A stretch of DNA of 64,000 nucleotides from Adiantum capillus-veneris (taxonomy: Eukaryota > Streptophyta > Polypodiopsida > Polypodiales > Pteridaceae), in the NCBI GenBank assembly GCA_014529385.2, contig CM043942.1:65175184-65239183 (forward strand), in the 5' to 3' direction. Shown one piece after another: positions 44,037 to 56,589 of the stretch (within the stretch, counting starts at the first letter, position 1; the number at the start of each line of letters is the position of its first letter). The notes below the pieces were generated by a model. It worked only from the letters and a program-made list of their open reading frames with translations, searched no databases and had not been told where the DNA came from. Made by a program: the position numbers and the translations under genes.

Positions 44037-44560
44037 AGAAACTACATTGGGCAGAGGAACTGAGAGTGGTTCAGTTGTACTACTTCTTGGATACAAAATC
44101 GAGTATCATTGTTCCCACTTATCCAGGAGGCACGGGGAAACCCCTGAACGAATGGGTATGGGATAAAGTGGTTGAGATAATTCCATATCAAAGGATCAAA
44201 ACTTTTTCTCAGAATACCCCTAAGAATTTGGGTCTTGTAATTTAATTTCTCATTTCCAATGAATATAAGAACTATTATACCAATCAGTTAGAAGATTGTA
44301 GAAATGTGACTACAAACACCCATTGTTTGTATCACCATATTCCAAGTCATCCAGCTATGCGGATTCTTTAGAGGCCGCAAAAATTTACAATAAGTTAGGA
44401 TGAGATACCGTAAGCCTCTTTTGTAAGGCGATCCTTGTAAATATTCACTTTATGAATAAAGAACCAAGTCTTTTGAATTGAGTATCTTGATCTTGTGTCT
44501 ATTCTGAAGTTAAATCTTAGCCATGTGATAAGTCTTTAAATTTGTCAGTCGACTGATCTT
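44037..44560 (+). other. RT-6 leader, rest
   Basis: Untranslated-looking leader between the TTAA-flanked element and gag. Short open stretches only. Confidence 0.4.
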
Positions 44561-44599
44561 ATGAAATCATGTAGGTACCTGCTTCTGCTCTTTATATCG

Positions 44600-45527
44600 C
44601 GGTTCAGGAGAAAAACGTTTTCTCAAGCAAGCGCAACCCCCAACTTCAAAGGTAAAGGGGTTAACATGGAACGAGATGTAGAGGTGTGGATCAAATCCAT
44701 GGAGGATTATTTTGAAGCTGCGGGAACTCATTTGCAGAATCAAACTATGCTTGCCATGTTTCGGCTTACCGGAGATGCCAAAATATGGTGGAAACAACAT
44801 TGCCAATACTCTGACATTGTTGGATCTTCTCTGTCATGGGAAGAGATTAAGACTGCAGTGACCTCTTACCACCAGCTCATAGGGCCATCAAAATAAACGA
44901 GTTTTTCTCACTCATGTAGCTATCCTTGACTGTAGAGGGATATTACTCCAAGTTTGTGACTTTGAAGAGATATGCGCCCAAGATGACCTTGAAACAACAA
45001 GTGGCCACGTTTTGTCAAGGCCTCATTGAACCATTGAACAGTAGATTGGAAGCTCTTAGACCAGCAACATTGCAAGATGATTTGTTAAGAGCCAAGCCGT
45101 TAGCTACGGAAATCATGAAAGTTGCTCAGGGAAGAAGAAATTACTTAGCAAAGAGGGCCAGACCTAAAAACTGGGATAACCGACCGGAAAACCTTTCTTA
45201 TCAGGATCGTCTATGGTAGCTACTTCAATCGCTATCGAAATTCCCAATGTGCGATGTTATGACTGCCAAGAGTACGGTCATTACAGGAACAGATATCCCA
45301 AGAAGACTCGTGCATCTAGTGCAAATGGAGTACCTCTCAATGCCAATGGAAGAGGTCAACCAAACAATCGTGGAGGTCGAGTAAGAGGAGACAGAGGACG
45401 AGGACATGGTGTAGTTGCTAGGGCTAATGCTGCAGTTGGACAACCCACTGTAGGTGATGAATCAGATGAAAGGGAAGTGTTGCATGCTGGCATAGTAATC
45501 CTCGTGCTCCTTAGCAGTTTGCAGTAA
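44600..45527 (+). pseudogene. RT-6 gag
   Basis: Capsid motifs: VWIKSMEDYFEAAGTHLQNQ, AMFRLTGDAKIWWKQH, then after a shift GYYSKFVTLKRYAPKMTLKQ and FCQGLIEPLNSRLEALRP. The zinc knuckle reads CYDCQEYGHYRNRY, with the last Cys changed to Tyr (near 45252-45295), followed by an RG-rich tail (NNRGGRVRGDRGRGHG). At least two frameshifts are present. Confidence 0.85.
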
Positions 45528-45539
45528 TTCAAGCTCCTA

Positions 45540-45920
45540 GAATGCGCTAAGGTGATAAAGTTGAATTCCTCATAGACTCTGGAAGTACGCATTCATTTCT
45601 ATCTCGTAGATACATGGGGATGTTAAAGCTAAGACAATATCCTGCAAATAGACTAGTAGTAGAACTAGCTAATGGGAAGGAAGTGCTATCTCAACATTCC
45701 ACAGGCTTAATAGATTTTGAAGTAGGGGGTTATGCTACTTCTGTGCAATTCCGTACTTTACCTTTAGGAATTTATGACGGAATTTTAGGGATGGACTAGT
45801 TGAAAAAGAAACGAGCTCACATTCATTGTGCTCAGGGAAGCTTTACATTCACAGATAACCTTGGGAATGAAGTTCTAGTTCAAGAGAAAAATAAGACACC
45901 CAAGGCTCATTTACTATAAA
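45540..45920 (+). pseudogene. RT-6 aspartic protease
   Basis: Reads GDKVEFLIDSGSTHSFLSRR with canonical Asp-Ser-Gly, then RLVVELANGKEVLSQ, FRTLPLGIYDGILGMD followed by a stop where Trp is usual (ILGMDWL), and AHIHCAQGSFTF. Typical chromovirus protease of about 120 residues. Confidence 0.85.
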
Positions 45921-45968
45921 GCAAGTAGACTTCTAAAGGGACTTAAGAAGGAACAACAGATTTACATT

Positions 45969-46740
45969 GTGAATCTTAACAAGGTGCGTCAATCAGATTC
46001 AAATTTTCACCCAGAATGGTTGAAGGAATATGCCAATGTTTTTCCAAAAGACTTGACCAATCTTCCACCGTATCGTGACGTAGACCATGAGATAGAAACT
46101 ATACCAAGATGTGAACCTGTTTCTAAAAGACCATACAAAATGTCGTTACTAGAAGCTATAGAACTTAAAGAATAGCTTAGGAAACTGATTGAGCAAGGGT
46201 TCATTAGACCTAGTACTTCTCCTTGGGGTGCACCGGTTTTTTTTCAAAAGAAGAAGGATGGATCTTTGAGGCTATGCATATATTATCGTGGACTTAACCA
46301 AGTGACTCTCAAGAATAAGTATCTGATTCCGAGAATTGATGAATTGTTGGATAGACTCCATGGATCCAAGATCTTTTTGAAGATTGATCTTCGGTTAAGA
46401 TATTATCAGATCAAAATCAAACAATCAGACATACCGAAAACAACTTTTAATACTAGGTATGGGCATTATGAATTCAGAGTTATGTCCTTTGGTCATACTA
46501 AAGCACCTGCAAGCTTCAATCGACTAATGCATGACATCTTTAGACCTTACTTGGATGACTTTTTCCTAGTCCTTTTTTATGATATTTTGGTTTTTTACTC
46601 TAAATATGAAGCAGAGCATGAAGGAAATGTCAAGAAAGTGTTGGAAATTCTACGTCAGCATCAGCTTTATGCTAAGGAAAGCAAGTGTACTTTTTGTACT
46701 CCCCAAGTTAGTTAGTTAGGTTTCATTATATCCGCCGATG
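45969..46740 (+). pseudogene. RT-6 reverse transcriptase, catalytic Asp lost
   Basis: Motifs in order: ANVFPKDLTNLPPYRDVDHE, a stop after [62 protein letters not shown] (first Asp), [20 protein letters not shown] and the palm box [11 protein letters not shown]. The usual box is FxDDILVYS; here the first of the paired Asp is Tyr, so the enzyme would be inactive even if the stops were absent. It ends at CTFCTPQVS with a stop. Confidence 0.92.
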
Positions 46741-47437
46741 AATTTCAGTAGATCCCGAGAAGATCAAGGATATAGTGGATTGGCCTCAACCTTCTTTTGT
46801 CTATGAAGTAAGAAAATTTCTTGGAACTATAGGGTGGTACAAGATTTTTGTCAAAGATTATGCTCTTATTGCAGCACCTTTGACAGGATTTCTGAACAAA
46901 GAAATGCGAATTGACTGGAAAGCAGAGCACGAAAGATAGTTTTACTGAGTTAAAGAGATAGTTGGTGTCTTCTCCTATTCTAAAGCTTCTAGATTTGAGT
47001 AAGGATTTTGAAGTTGTGACCGACGCCAGCAGTCTTGCCTTAGGAAGAGTTCTTACTCAAGAAAGAAGACCAATAGATTTTACCTCTCGCAAGCTCAGAG
47101 ATCATGAGAAGAACTATCCGACTCATGATCTAGAACTTCTCACTATCATTCATGCATTGAAGCTATGGAGACATTATCTTTTGAGTCGCAAATTTCAACT
47201 AGTTAACGACCACAAGAGCTTAAAGTGGATCTTTATGCAACCCAACCACAGAGGAGGTGGATTGAACTTCTTCAAGAGTACGATATTGATATCAAGTACC
47301 TACCTTGCAAAGACAATGTAGTTCGGAATGGACTCAGTCGTAAGTCTTTCCTCAATGCTATCTCTATACCCAATAATCTATTTTGGAAAGGATTAGATAA
47401 GCTTCTTCAAATGACCCAAAGTATCAGCGAATGTTAA
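46741..47437 (+). pseudogene. RT-6 RNase H
   Basis: The connection region is shifted across frames (near 46760-46935). RNase H reads FEVVTDASSLALGRVLTQER (Asp), KNYPTHDLELLTIIHALKLW (Glu), LVNDHKSLKWIFMQP (Asp), then RRWIELLQEYDIDIKYLPCK and NVVRNGLSRK (usually ADALSRK). Frameshifts near 47265. Confidence 0.88.
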
Positions 47438-47572
47438 CACAAATTCAACAAGACGAAGGACCTAAGGTAACTTCTAGACCGCGCCGGCTAAAGGCTATTC
47501 TCTTCAAGGGGAATTTATTTATCTTGGTCAAAGACTTTATGTACCTAAGGATCCAGCACTAAAGAAAGAAAT
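47438..47572 (+). pseudogene. RT-6 integrase N-terminus, before RT-7
   Basis: In shifted frames this reads FSSRGIYLSWSKTLCT / LYVPKDPALKKEI, the start of a gypsy integrase. The sequence breaks at 47572 and continues at 57502-57505 with LFEAHDSPTFEHPGY, the first His of the HHCC motif. Confidence 0.8.
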
Positions 47573-48496
47573 TGTTGGGGGTCCCATCGTTTCAATAGCT
47601 CCAATGACCAACAAAATTATCAATCCGGAGGGATGAGATACCCGGCTAGGGTATGGAAACACTCACACAGTTAGTGAGCTAATCATGGCAACACAAATGG
47701 TTAACTCTATGAGGTGAGCTTCTCGGCCTATGGAGGAGCTAAGCCGCAATGAAGGGAAATCTCCATATCCACTTCTCTTCACCTCTAATCAGCCCAATTA
47801 CACACACTACGATTGCAAGACACGTACAACACTAATCCTATCATGCAACACACTAATCGCAAGCACAGACACATAGATCTATCAAGCACCACACTCCAAT
47901 CAAATCTATATGCACACACAAGAAAAAGAGGGCAATCACACAAGATTAGAGAGGGATTAACCACTAATTTGTTAAGATCTAGTTAATCTAAGCATCATAG
48001 GCAATCATAAGAAGTAAGAGAGAGGCATAGTGAGAGAGAATGAATCATTGATTAGTGTTAATCAAGTCTCATGAGCAAGGAGAAGCTCAAGGACTCCATA
48101 GACACACACACCTCAAGAGCTCTCACCAAAGAGTGCTCTCAACAAATGACTTGAGAACCCTAATTTCTTTTACACACTGCTTTATATACCTAGGGTCAAA
48201 ATATGCAATGTCCGGGTGCCCAAAGCCTTTAGGGATCACCACTTACTGAATCTGCAACCTAAGAACAGTAAGTGACCTATTCTTTACAGCTTGGAACTCC
48301 CATTGATCCCATAACACATTGGAAATATCATAATGGCTTGAACTCCATCGGGAATTTACAATACATGACTATTTTTTGAAAACGTGGAAAATGTGTAATT
48401 CCAATCTTTACTGCTTCTTTGTATTTATCCTCGATATGCATCCGTACATCTTCGGTCTTTAACATCTTTTAGTAACTGACGTTGAATCAGTTAGCA
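47573..48496 (-). mobile_element. RT-7 3' LTR
   Basis: Plus-strand TGTTGGGGGTCCCATCG ... TCAGTTAGCA, 924 bases. Matches 56590-57501 over its length with scattered substitutions and small indels. Confidence 0.9.
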
Positions 48497-48509
48497 TTTC
48501 CCCCCTTCC
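48497..48509 (-). other. RT-7 polypurine tract
   Basis: Minus strand GGAAGGGGGGAAA directly before the 3' LTR. With the primer site at the other end it fixes the orientation. Confidence 0.8.
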
Positions 48510-49622
48510 TATTTTAGTGCCCGTCCTCCGGCACTGCTGAAAAATGTATGTGGAGGCTGTGGAAGGTTTTTGATTGGTGGTTGATAGGCTGATTGTCTTC
48601 ATTGATAGTTGAATTTTTTGATGAGGTTCACTTTGCTACAGCATCTTCATTGGTCCGAATATGTCTGATGTGAGAGATGATGTTGCATTTGTCCGTTGTA
48701 ATAGCATAATGATGCGACTTCTGTTTATTTATGAAAAGTATGTACAAGAGAAGTAGAATGATGAGGCTCTCAATTAGGGTCTATAACCTGGATGACCAAA
48801 GGGAAAAACCCCAGTGGAAAAAAAGTTCCTTTGGGATACGCGCATTATTGGGGTACTTATTAGCATGGGAAATATTAATAAAGTACTCAAGGGATGATTT
48901 GCTGATAGATATGGAATAAAAAAGGCAGCAAATATGAGAGGGTAGCATGATGGAACATTGGTTTGCTTGTTGTAGTCTACTCAAGGTGCATAGGTGGAAG
49001 CACAAAAATAGTGTCTAATGCATATGTCCGATGATGGAACATCCTATTTATGCATACACAAAAATGCATGGAAAACAATATGCTGTGCAAGAAATATTTT
49101 GAGGGGTTATTCAAGAAGATGGTGTAGCTATAAAATCATATGACATGGATTTGCAAGCTGGAACCCCTTTAAGAATGGTTTTTGTTGAGGAGGACATTTT
49201 CTCTCATCTTACTGTGCACTGTGCGTGAGTGTTGGACTCTACGACACTCCACCAATTGTAAGTTAGTAGACTTCGACTCTTATGCTCATCTCATCTAGCA
49301 TGAGAGACATGACATAGATATGCTCAATTCTTCCAGATTTAGCGTAAGCCTAATAACTATGACTCTTACCACACTTTAATATGACTTGAAGCTTTGGGAC
49401 TAATGATTTGCTCATTTCATGGCTCAGCAGCCCCGACTCTGACTATGCCAAAGAGTGTTTTTTGCACCCATGCGACTTGACTTTTTACGTTCTTGAGCTT
49501 ACTACAAACATTTCTTCAGGTAAAAAGTAAGCTTGAATCCTCAAAAAGAGGATTAGTGAAGGACCAAGTTGGCATTGATGGTTTCTTTTGCCACACCTAT
49601 TTTATCATCTTTGAATATGCAT
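48510..49622. other. RT-7 internal sequence, nothing recognised
   Basis: Only short, broken frames on both strands between the polypurine tract and the decayed coding region. Confidence 0.3.
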
Positions 49623-51600
49623 TCACGTTGGTTGGGTTTTCCTTCTTTGACTGTGAAGACTCCATGATTTGTTTAATTCTCCAGTTAGGCATGTTTTAAG
49701 GGGTCTTTGATGTTGTTTTAGGCCTCTGTTCACTATCGGCATTTGGCTTTTGACTAGGAGCATCAGAAGACATAGGAATCTAAATCTCTTGATGACTTTT
49801 GTATCTCCTTTGTTGACTTTGTTGAGCTCTAGGTCTTGTTGAGTTCTTGAGATCTTCATGCAGGTTTGGTGTAGTTGCAAATGGTTTTTGGTTGAATGGT
49901 AGCCAAATATTTGTATAACCTGTATAGAATCCTTGTTTAAGAGGAACATTCTTTGAGATCCATATATCTTTGTTCTATATCCTCTTGTGAGTTGTGGTAG
50001 AATTTAGCAACATTCAATGTTGTTTTTTTGTATACTTGCTTCTTAGGTATCCTAGGATATTGCCGAGGTTGATACCTTGTGGGACTTCTTTCTTGGGAGG
50101 GACTTGAAGTTACTTCATATGCCCTAACCTGCGATTTTGGTACCCATATTTGTATGTTACCTCTATAGTACTCCTGTTCTTTTAAGCTCCATTGTGATGC
50201 TATACATCCCATGTGTTTGTCTTCATGTATTGATTTCGTGCCTTTAATCCAAACTGGATCATTGAATTTGACTAAATTGCTCTGAAAAAACACTTGCTTG
50301 ACTTTCCTTTTCTTTCTTGAGTACTTTGGCTGATAAATCTTTGCTTTTCTTGGTGTCTTCTTAGAGGGTTCAGTTGGGTCAGCAGTTGACTTGAAGTTTT
50401 AAAATCCTGATGTGCTTGAAGAAGCTGATCCACAAGGGTTCTTTGATGTAGAGGCATATGCTGTCACACCTTCTTTGCTAATCGGTGGAGGGTACACTTT
50501 GGCCTTACCTTTTTCTGCAAGATTTATCTTCTTTACCTCTGGTTTCAGTGGAATTCTCTGCTCAATAGCTTTCATGGTTGTTCTTTGTTCTGTTTGATCT
50601 GCACTTGCTATTACCTGATTTGCTTTCAGCTCTTTTGAAGTTTTGATCGATGGAGATGAATCATCTTCAATAAGTTTTTCTTTAATATCAGTCTCCATTT
50701 TGACTGTGCTTGAAGACCTGGTGCTATCGTCCGTGGGTGACTAGTCTTGGTCTTCATTCTTTGATGTTTGTGATGACTCTGTCATGTTTGAACTTTGTAT
50801 CTCTAGCATCTCCTAGGCCATTGGCATTCCCATGATGATGTTGTCTACCATATCTTTTGTTGTGATCACATGAACTTGAGCTATGATGAGCTGTGAACTT
50901 ACTTCAATGGTGGTGGAGATCATTCCCCAGCATTCTGCTTGTTTGTCTCTAGATATGCTCACAAATTCAGGAGCATCTTCCAGTTGTGGTTGGCCACATC
51001 TTTTCCAAGTGTGAAAAGACATGAGGTTCTTGTCTAACTGTAAATCCAGCTTTACTTCACTTTTGACAGCTTTTCTTTGTTTTCACCAACTATGTTGCAC
51101 TTGATCTTCTTCAGATTTGTGTCTGAATTGATTGCTTTTGTTGTGGTAGCGTCCTTGAATTGAACTTTTTCTTCAATTTCTTTGCTTCAACCACCTGCTT
51201 CCATCGGTGTTGGCTCCATTGGCTGTGATACTGCACCTTTTTGCAATTGTTGAGCATTGTCTACCTGCATTTGAGTAACCTTTGACCTTAAAAGATCCAT
51301 TGTACTTTATGGCAGAATCTCTCTCTTTGGAGGAGATTTTGGTGGCAACCTTTGTGTAGCTTTCTGGACTTTAGCTCCCATTGACTTTGACTTTTGTGCC
51401 ACCTGTTCTGGCAGCTTGAGGCTTTGCACCATCTTTAAATAGTCTTTAACTTCAGTCGAGCCATCCATATGGGTTTGTATAAGATCTTGATCTTGCTGAT
51501 ATTCGTTACCATGTGCATCTTGATATGCATATGTGAGATTGATCACATGTAACTGTTTAAACACTATTGGATTTGTCTGTCTTTTACTTTGAATTGTGGA
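49623..51600 (-). pseudogene. RT-7 polyprotein, C-terminal part (unidentified)
   Basis: Several minus-strand frames follow one another: 51564-51307 (GSTEVKDYLKMVQSLKLPEQ), 51022-50813, 50698-50399 (a Lys-rich linker, IPLKPEVKKINLAEKGKAKV) and 50293-49937 (NLVKFNDPVWIKGTKSIHED, RGNIQIWVPKSQVRAYEV, TLNVAKFYHNSQEDIEQRY). Composition is polar and Lys/Gln/Ser-rich with no known motif. Frameshifts and stops separate the pieces. Nothing resembles RT or integrase. Confidence 0.45.
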
Positions 51601-51981
51601 GATCAGCTGAAACTTTTGTCCTTGATGATCTTCATAGAGGCATTTGTCTGCAGATTTTGATGGAATCTAGGTCAATTGGAAACTTCCAACAACCATATGA
51701 TCTTTCAAAGGTTTCTACCTTGAAGGGGTCTGTTGGCTAGAGCTGGTATAGCATTTCTTGGTAATAGAGCTGATCTTGATGGATTTGCGGCTTCCCCCTT
51801 CCTAGGGTGATCACTATAACCTGCTTCATTGTAAGAGTTCAAAATTGTTTGTCTCTAGTTTATTCTCACCTTCTAGGAATGTAAAGGCACACTTTGGGTA
51901 GCACTGTTGACATTTGGAATTTGTAAAACTTCTACATAGTTTCCTATGTATCTTCCAGAAACATGACAAATTATTCCCAAG

Positions 51982-53407
51982 TCAAGCTGTAGATAGCATC
52001 ATCTTTGCCCTGATATTGTCTATCCCATGGTCTCCTATGATATGATCTTCTGTGGTTTGAGGACCCAAGGCATCATGGATGCTAGACTCCCATCTATATC
52101 TTCGACTATTTTGGTTAAAGTATGTGCTCCTTTGGTCACAACGTCGAAGCTTGATTTTTGATGGAGGAGAGTCTGGCTCTGAACAAATTTTTGAGTTCAC
52201 TCGTGTAATATCCTTCAGATCTAGAGAGGATGGTCTATAATAGATTCTTTCCTCTAAAATGAACCATCCTTTGTGATCTATCACTGGACTCAATTCTATG
52301 AGCTGGTATGTGGGCCGTTCAAACACAGGTTGGTCCTTTTTGTACAATTTTCCTTTTTGGTCTACATAGTGTGCATATGAATTATGTGTGCCATACAATG
52401 CTAACATCATTCTCTCTGATGTGTCTCTTAGACTCATGAATGATTGCACACTTGTGTCAGTGGATGCAAAATCATTAGCATACCTAACAGTCTTTTCAAC
52501 CTTTGGTGATATCTCAACACCTTTACTAAATTCATGCAAGAATTTGTTGTTCAAAGAATCAATTTTAAGCTTTTCAGGTGCATGTGCATCCTTATGCTGA
52601 TTTTGAACTTGCAATGTTTTTATTGGTGCTTCTAACGACGGTAATGCAGAATCGTCTGATTGCATTAAAAGTGATGAGTTAGATGCACTTACATCAAGAT
52701 TTGCATTCCAATTTTCTTTGTACCTTGCTTGTTAGCAGTTGATGTATCCATGTTGTCTGGATTTCTTGGACAATCTTCAGCAAAATGTCCACCTTTCCGT
52801 CCACAATCTGAGCAATATGCCATGACTGGTGGTATTTCAACTGAATCTGTCATGTCAAGCTCTAGCTGAGGATTTTTCGCTTCCATGTTGGCCAAATTGT
52901 CGGCATCTTCTTTTAAAACTCTAAGCATCAAGCTGTAGATTGCTCCATCTTGACCTTTGTACCGTCTTTGGCTCGGTTCTCCAATTAGAATGGCTTCTAT
53001 TGGTTGATCTGTTGGATCTTCCAATTCTAGATCTCGACTATATATCTACCACTGTAGTCCATGTACAATGATCCTGATTGCATATGCACTAAATGGATGC
53101 TTTGCCGACTTGTGCAGATTTATGGATAACCACTTGGGTCAATTTTTTGCACTTCTATGTGCACTTCATCTTTAAGCTTACAATACCTAGCTCGACTGAA
53201 GTCTGTGAACATTTGGGAGCTCTCTGAATCTGGCTTTACTCTGATCAACATGATCCTGGCTCCTGTGTTGCTTTTACCTGTATATAAGACTTTGTCTCCA
53301 TTGTAGCCATAAAGCTACAAAATCTGGTCGGTTGCAGTTATGCATGTGTTGCCACTGTTACTAGCATGCTCTGCTGTACTTGAATTTCCCGCTCGATTTG
53401 AGTCCAT
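51982..53407 (-). pseudogene. RT-7 polyprotein, N-terminal part with CCHC knuckle and internal duplication
   Basis: The likely start is the ATG at 53407 (MDSNRAGNSSTAEHASNSGN), then LYGYNGDKVLYTGKS and MFTDFSRARYCKLKDEVHIE. A frameshift follows, then DQPIEAILIGEPSQRRYKGQ ending DGAIYSL, then a zinc knuckle YCSDCGRKGGHFAEDCP (C-x2-C-x5-H-x4-C) near 52815-52775. After a second frameshift: LHEFSKGVEISPKVEKTVRY, MLALYGTHNSYAHY and HKGWFILEERIYYRP. Near 52060-51980 the GE...YxGxDxAIYSL segment appears again (QYQGKDDAIYSL). The order LYG...AIYSL therefore occurs twice, once before and once after the knuckle. A gag-like role is plausible from the knuckle and position, but I do not recognise the family. 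Confidence 0.55.
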
Positions 53408-54824
53408 GGTGGCTCAATCTACAAAAACTATCAATTGGCATATTCTGGTATGATTAGCAGAATTTTGCTGCTCGTACTAACCTAATCTGTAGTCACATGA
53501 GAGTCGTGTCCCTGTTCCTTTGATTGGAAACTAATTTGCAGCGCAATTACTCGCACTAGCCAATTTCTAGCATGTAGAATTTTGGAAATTTTACTACCGC
53601 TCAATCGGCTGTGAGTTGATCGATTTCTCACTTTTTTCGGCTGATCTGATTCTCTTTTGCATGGTCTACTCGATGTGCGGTGTTTGCCCGGTGTGCGGTA
53701 CTCTTTTCGGCTTTGCCTTTATGACTTGTTTGCTTTTATGCGATTTGCTCGGCATGTAACTTTTTTCGGCGGTCCGTGTGTTTTTTGCGTTTCAGTCTCA
53801 TTTTGGCCTTTTCTAACTATTTCTGGCTTTTTGTCTTTTCTAGCACTTCCGGTGAGTTTCTTTTTATTTTTCCTAATTATTTTTGTAGTTTTGAATTTTA
53901 TAAATTTTATTTTTGTAATTGTATGATTTTTTACAATTTTTTTGGGAAAGTTTTGATTTTTAGGAAATTTCCTTTAAATTGTCTCAAATTTTTGTGATTT
54001 ATTTAAGAGTTTTCGAAATCTTTATGATTTTCCTATGTGAATTTTGGGTTCTTCAAGATTTTTTGAGAGCTGTTATAAAATTTTTATAAGTTTTTTGATT
54101 TTTTTGGTCAATTTTCATTTATGTGAGTGTTTTTTATTTATCTGTGAATTTTGGATTTTTATTGAATTTTTCTATGTGTTTTCCATTTTTTATGATTTAT
54201 TCTTGTAGAGTTTTGTTTTTTTTGTAAATTTTTATCAGGTTTTTAATTTTTTTATGAATTTTCCATGTTTTTCTTTTTTTAGTGAAATTTTTCACTTATT
54301 TGTGAGTTTTTTATGTTTTTCTAATTTTTTGGTGATTTTTAATCTCTTTTAAATTTTTTTTCTTTTTTTTAAATTTTTTTGTGGTTTTTTATTCTCCTTT
54401 TTTAAAAAATTTAATTCCTTTTTATGAGTTTTTTAATTCTTTTTTGTGATTTTTTTGTTTATTTTTTGGATTTTTAAATTTTTAATGTTTCTTTTGATTT
54501 TTTTATTTGATTTATGATTTTTTCTTAGATTTTTATTTGATTTTTTCTTTTTTGTGCAAAATAAAACAAATAAATAAATAAAACAAAAGTTTACTTTATT
54601 CTGCTTGGCGCGTTGACGTGGAGGTCCGTTTGAATTTTGCAGCGCGCATCGAGATTTGGAGGCTACCGCGTTGATTGCGGTACTCGTCAGGGCTCAGCAG
54701 GGCGGCACAGGGGAAGCAGGGTGCCCCTGGCAGTGTGTTGGACAGAGTGAAGGCGAACGGGCACCGTACACGTGGGCAGCCAGTACACGACAAGCGATGG
54801 GGAGGAGAGAAAGAGAGTGGGAGA

Positions 54825-54864
<40 letters not shown>

Positions 54865-56569
54865 GGGAGAGGTGGGTTCACGCGGTCAGAGAGAGAGAGA
54901 AGAGAGAGGGGGAGTAAGAGAGAGAAAAAGGGAGAGAGAGAGAGTGTGAGTTAGAGAGAGAGTAGGGGGAGGGTGTTCTCACGGAGAGAGGCTCGGCGAG
55001 AGAGAGAGAGAGAGAAAGAGGGAGGAGGAGTAAGAGAGAAAGAGGACCCGAGTCCCGACAGCCTCACTGCCAGCAGTGCTCGATAAAAACCTAAGTTCAG
55101 TGTAATCCCACCTACAAATTTTGAAATTTACCTCTGTTGTTTAGGTTTGCCATGTTTTTTATTTTCGAACACTACCAACAGGGCCTGTCAGCGGGCAGTA
55201 CGGACGCATGCGAGTGTGTGAGTGTGAGGGGAAGAGAGAGAGTGAGAGGGAGAGGTGGGTTCACGCGTAGAGAGAAGAAGAAGAAAAGAAGTATTTTATG
55301 CGCCGCAAGGCATGATACCGAATCCTGAAACCTGCTTTCTTTCTTTTTTTTTCTTTTTTTTTCAAATTATTCAAAAAATATTTTCAAAATTTATTTTTTT
55401 ATTTTTTTCAAATTATTCAAATTTCTTTTTATTTTTTTCAAATTATTGTAAAAATTATTCGAAAAATACCCAAAAAAGTTCTAAAAATTCTCCACACATG
55501 GGAAATAGTGCATCGAAATAAAATTGCACAAATCACATCAATTCAATTGCCAACAATTTTATCAATCAAATCAAGACTATGCAATTAAACCGGCAAAATT
55601 ATCGACAGAATTAGGTCAAAAATTGACGCAATTAGAGTGTGTAAATCCCTGTTTTGAATACAAAAGCGCACAAATTCATCATTATACACATCTTTTATGC
55701 AATCAAAACATTGAATTAACCATGCAAATTAAACACTTTTTAGGCACACACACACGAAAAAATTGGCAGTTTTTACCAATCTTTAAGAGCTCACACAAAA
55801 GGGTTAAATTTTCTAAATTTGCAATGTGACTTTACAAATCATTAGTTGGGCATGAGCACAACACACATCAACCATCACAATCCAAAAATCATGATGCACA
55901 CATTGATTTCTAGGTGCTCAAACATGAGCAAAATAGTGCACACACACTTAAAATTAGCATACACACACTCAATTAAAGTACACACACACTTGATTTTAGT
56001 GCACACACACTTAAAATTGACCATCCAAACATGCAATTAACTCGATTAGGCACCCAATTAACAACATACATTCATCAATTAGCAATTGAAACTTTTCAAA
56101 TTCATGCGCCGCCAATTCTTAAAAATTTCGACATTACGACGGCGTGAAAATGAATAATCACAAAATTTTCAATCCCAACATCACATTGCATTGCATCAAC
56201 ATAGCATTGCATTACATTGAATCAACATTACATTGCATCATGGTGGGATTTCTACACATCTCTAGATTCTAGGAAGGTTGAGAATACCACCTTAATTACC
56301 TTTCCGTTGAAGATCAATTGAATGGTTGAATGCTCCAATCTTTCATAGCACATTAGTAAATTAGCAAAAATTAGTCAAATTAGCAAAGGATTAGTGTAAA
56401 ATTAGAGTGCGTAAACACACAATTGGCAAGATTCGGTCACACATTAGAGAATTATGAACACAATGCTTCATGTACACACACTCAAAATCCACAAAAACAT
56501 AAACATACAAGTGAAATTAGTGAGGGAACGCATTCGTTTATGCCACAATTACACTAGCGTAGGCCATCA
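53408..56569 (-). other. RT-7 leader, low complexity
   Basis: About 3.2 kb between primer site and first Met. 53840-54580 is overwhelmingly T on the plus strand (GATTTTTT-type units), so A-rich in the element's own RNA. 54590-54790 is GC-rich. 54829-55030 is GA-rich. 55333-55470 is again T-rich, with CAAATTATT units. 55900-56020 has CACACACTTAAAATTAG-type repeats. No convincing frame. Confidence 0.6.
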
Positions 56570-56587
56570 TCCCCGACAGCGGCGCCA
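56570..56587 (-). other. RT-7 primer binding site (Tat/Athila type)
   Basis: Minus strand TGGCGCCGCTGTCGGGGA, two bases after the LTR end. It closely resembles the tRNA-Asp-type site TGGCGCCGTTGCCGGGGA known from Tat and Athila elements. Confidence 0.85.
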
Positions 56588-56589
56588 AA

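Noticed and set aside
49623-53407. Endogenous caulimovirid inside RT-7
   Set aside because: A CCHC knuckle alone is not specific. No movement-protein, protease or RT motif was seen, and paired LTRs with a Tat/Athila-type primer site and polypurine tract define an LTR retrotransposon.
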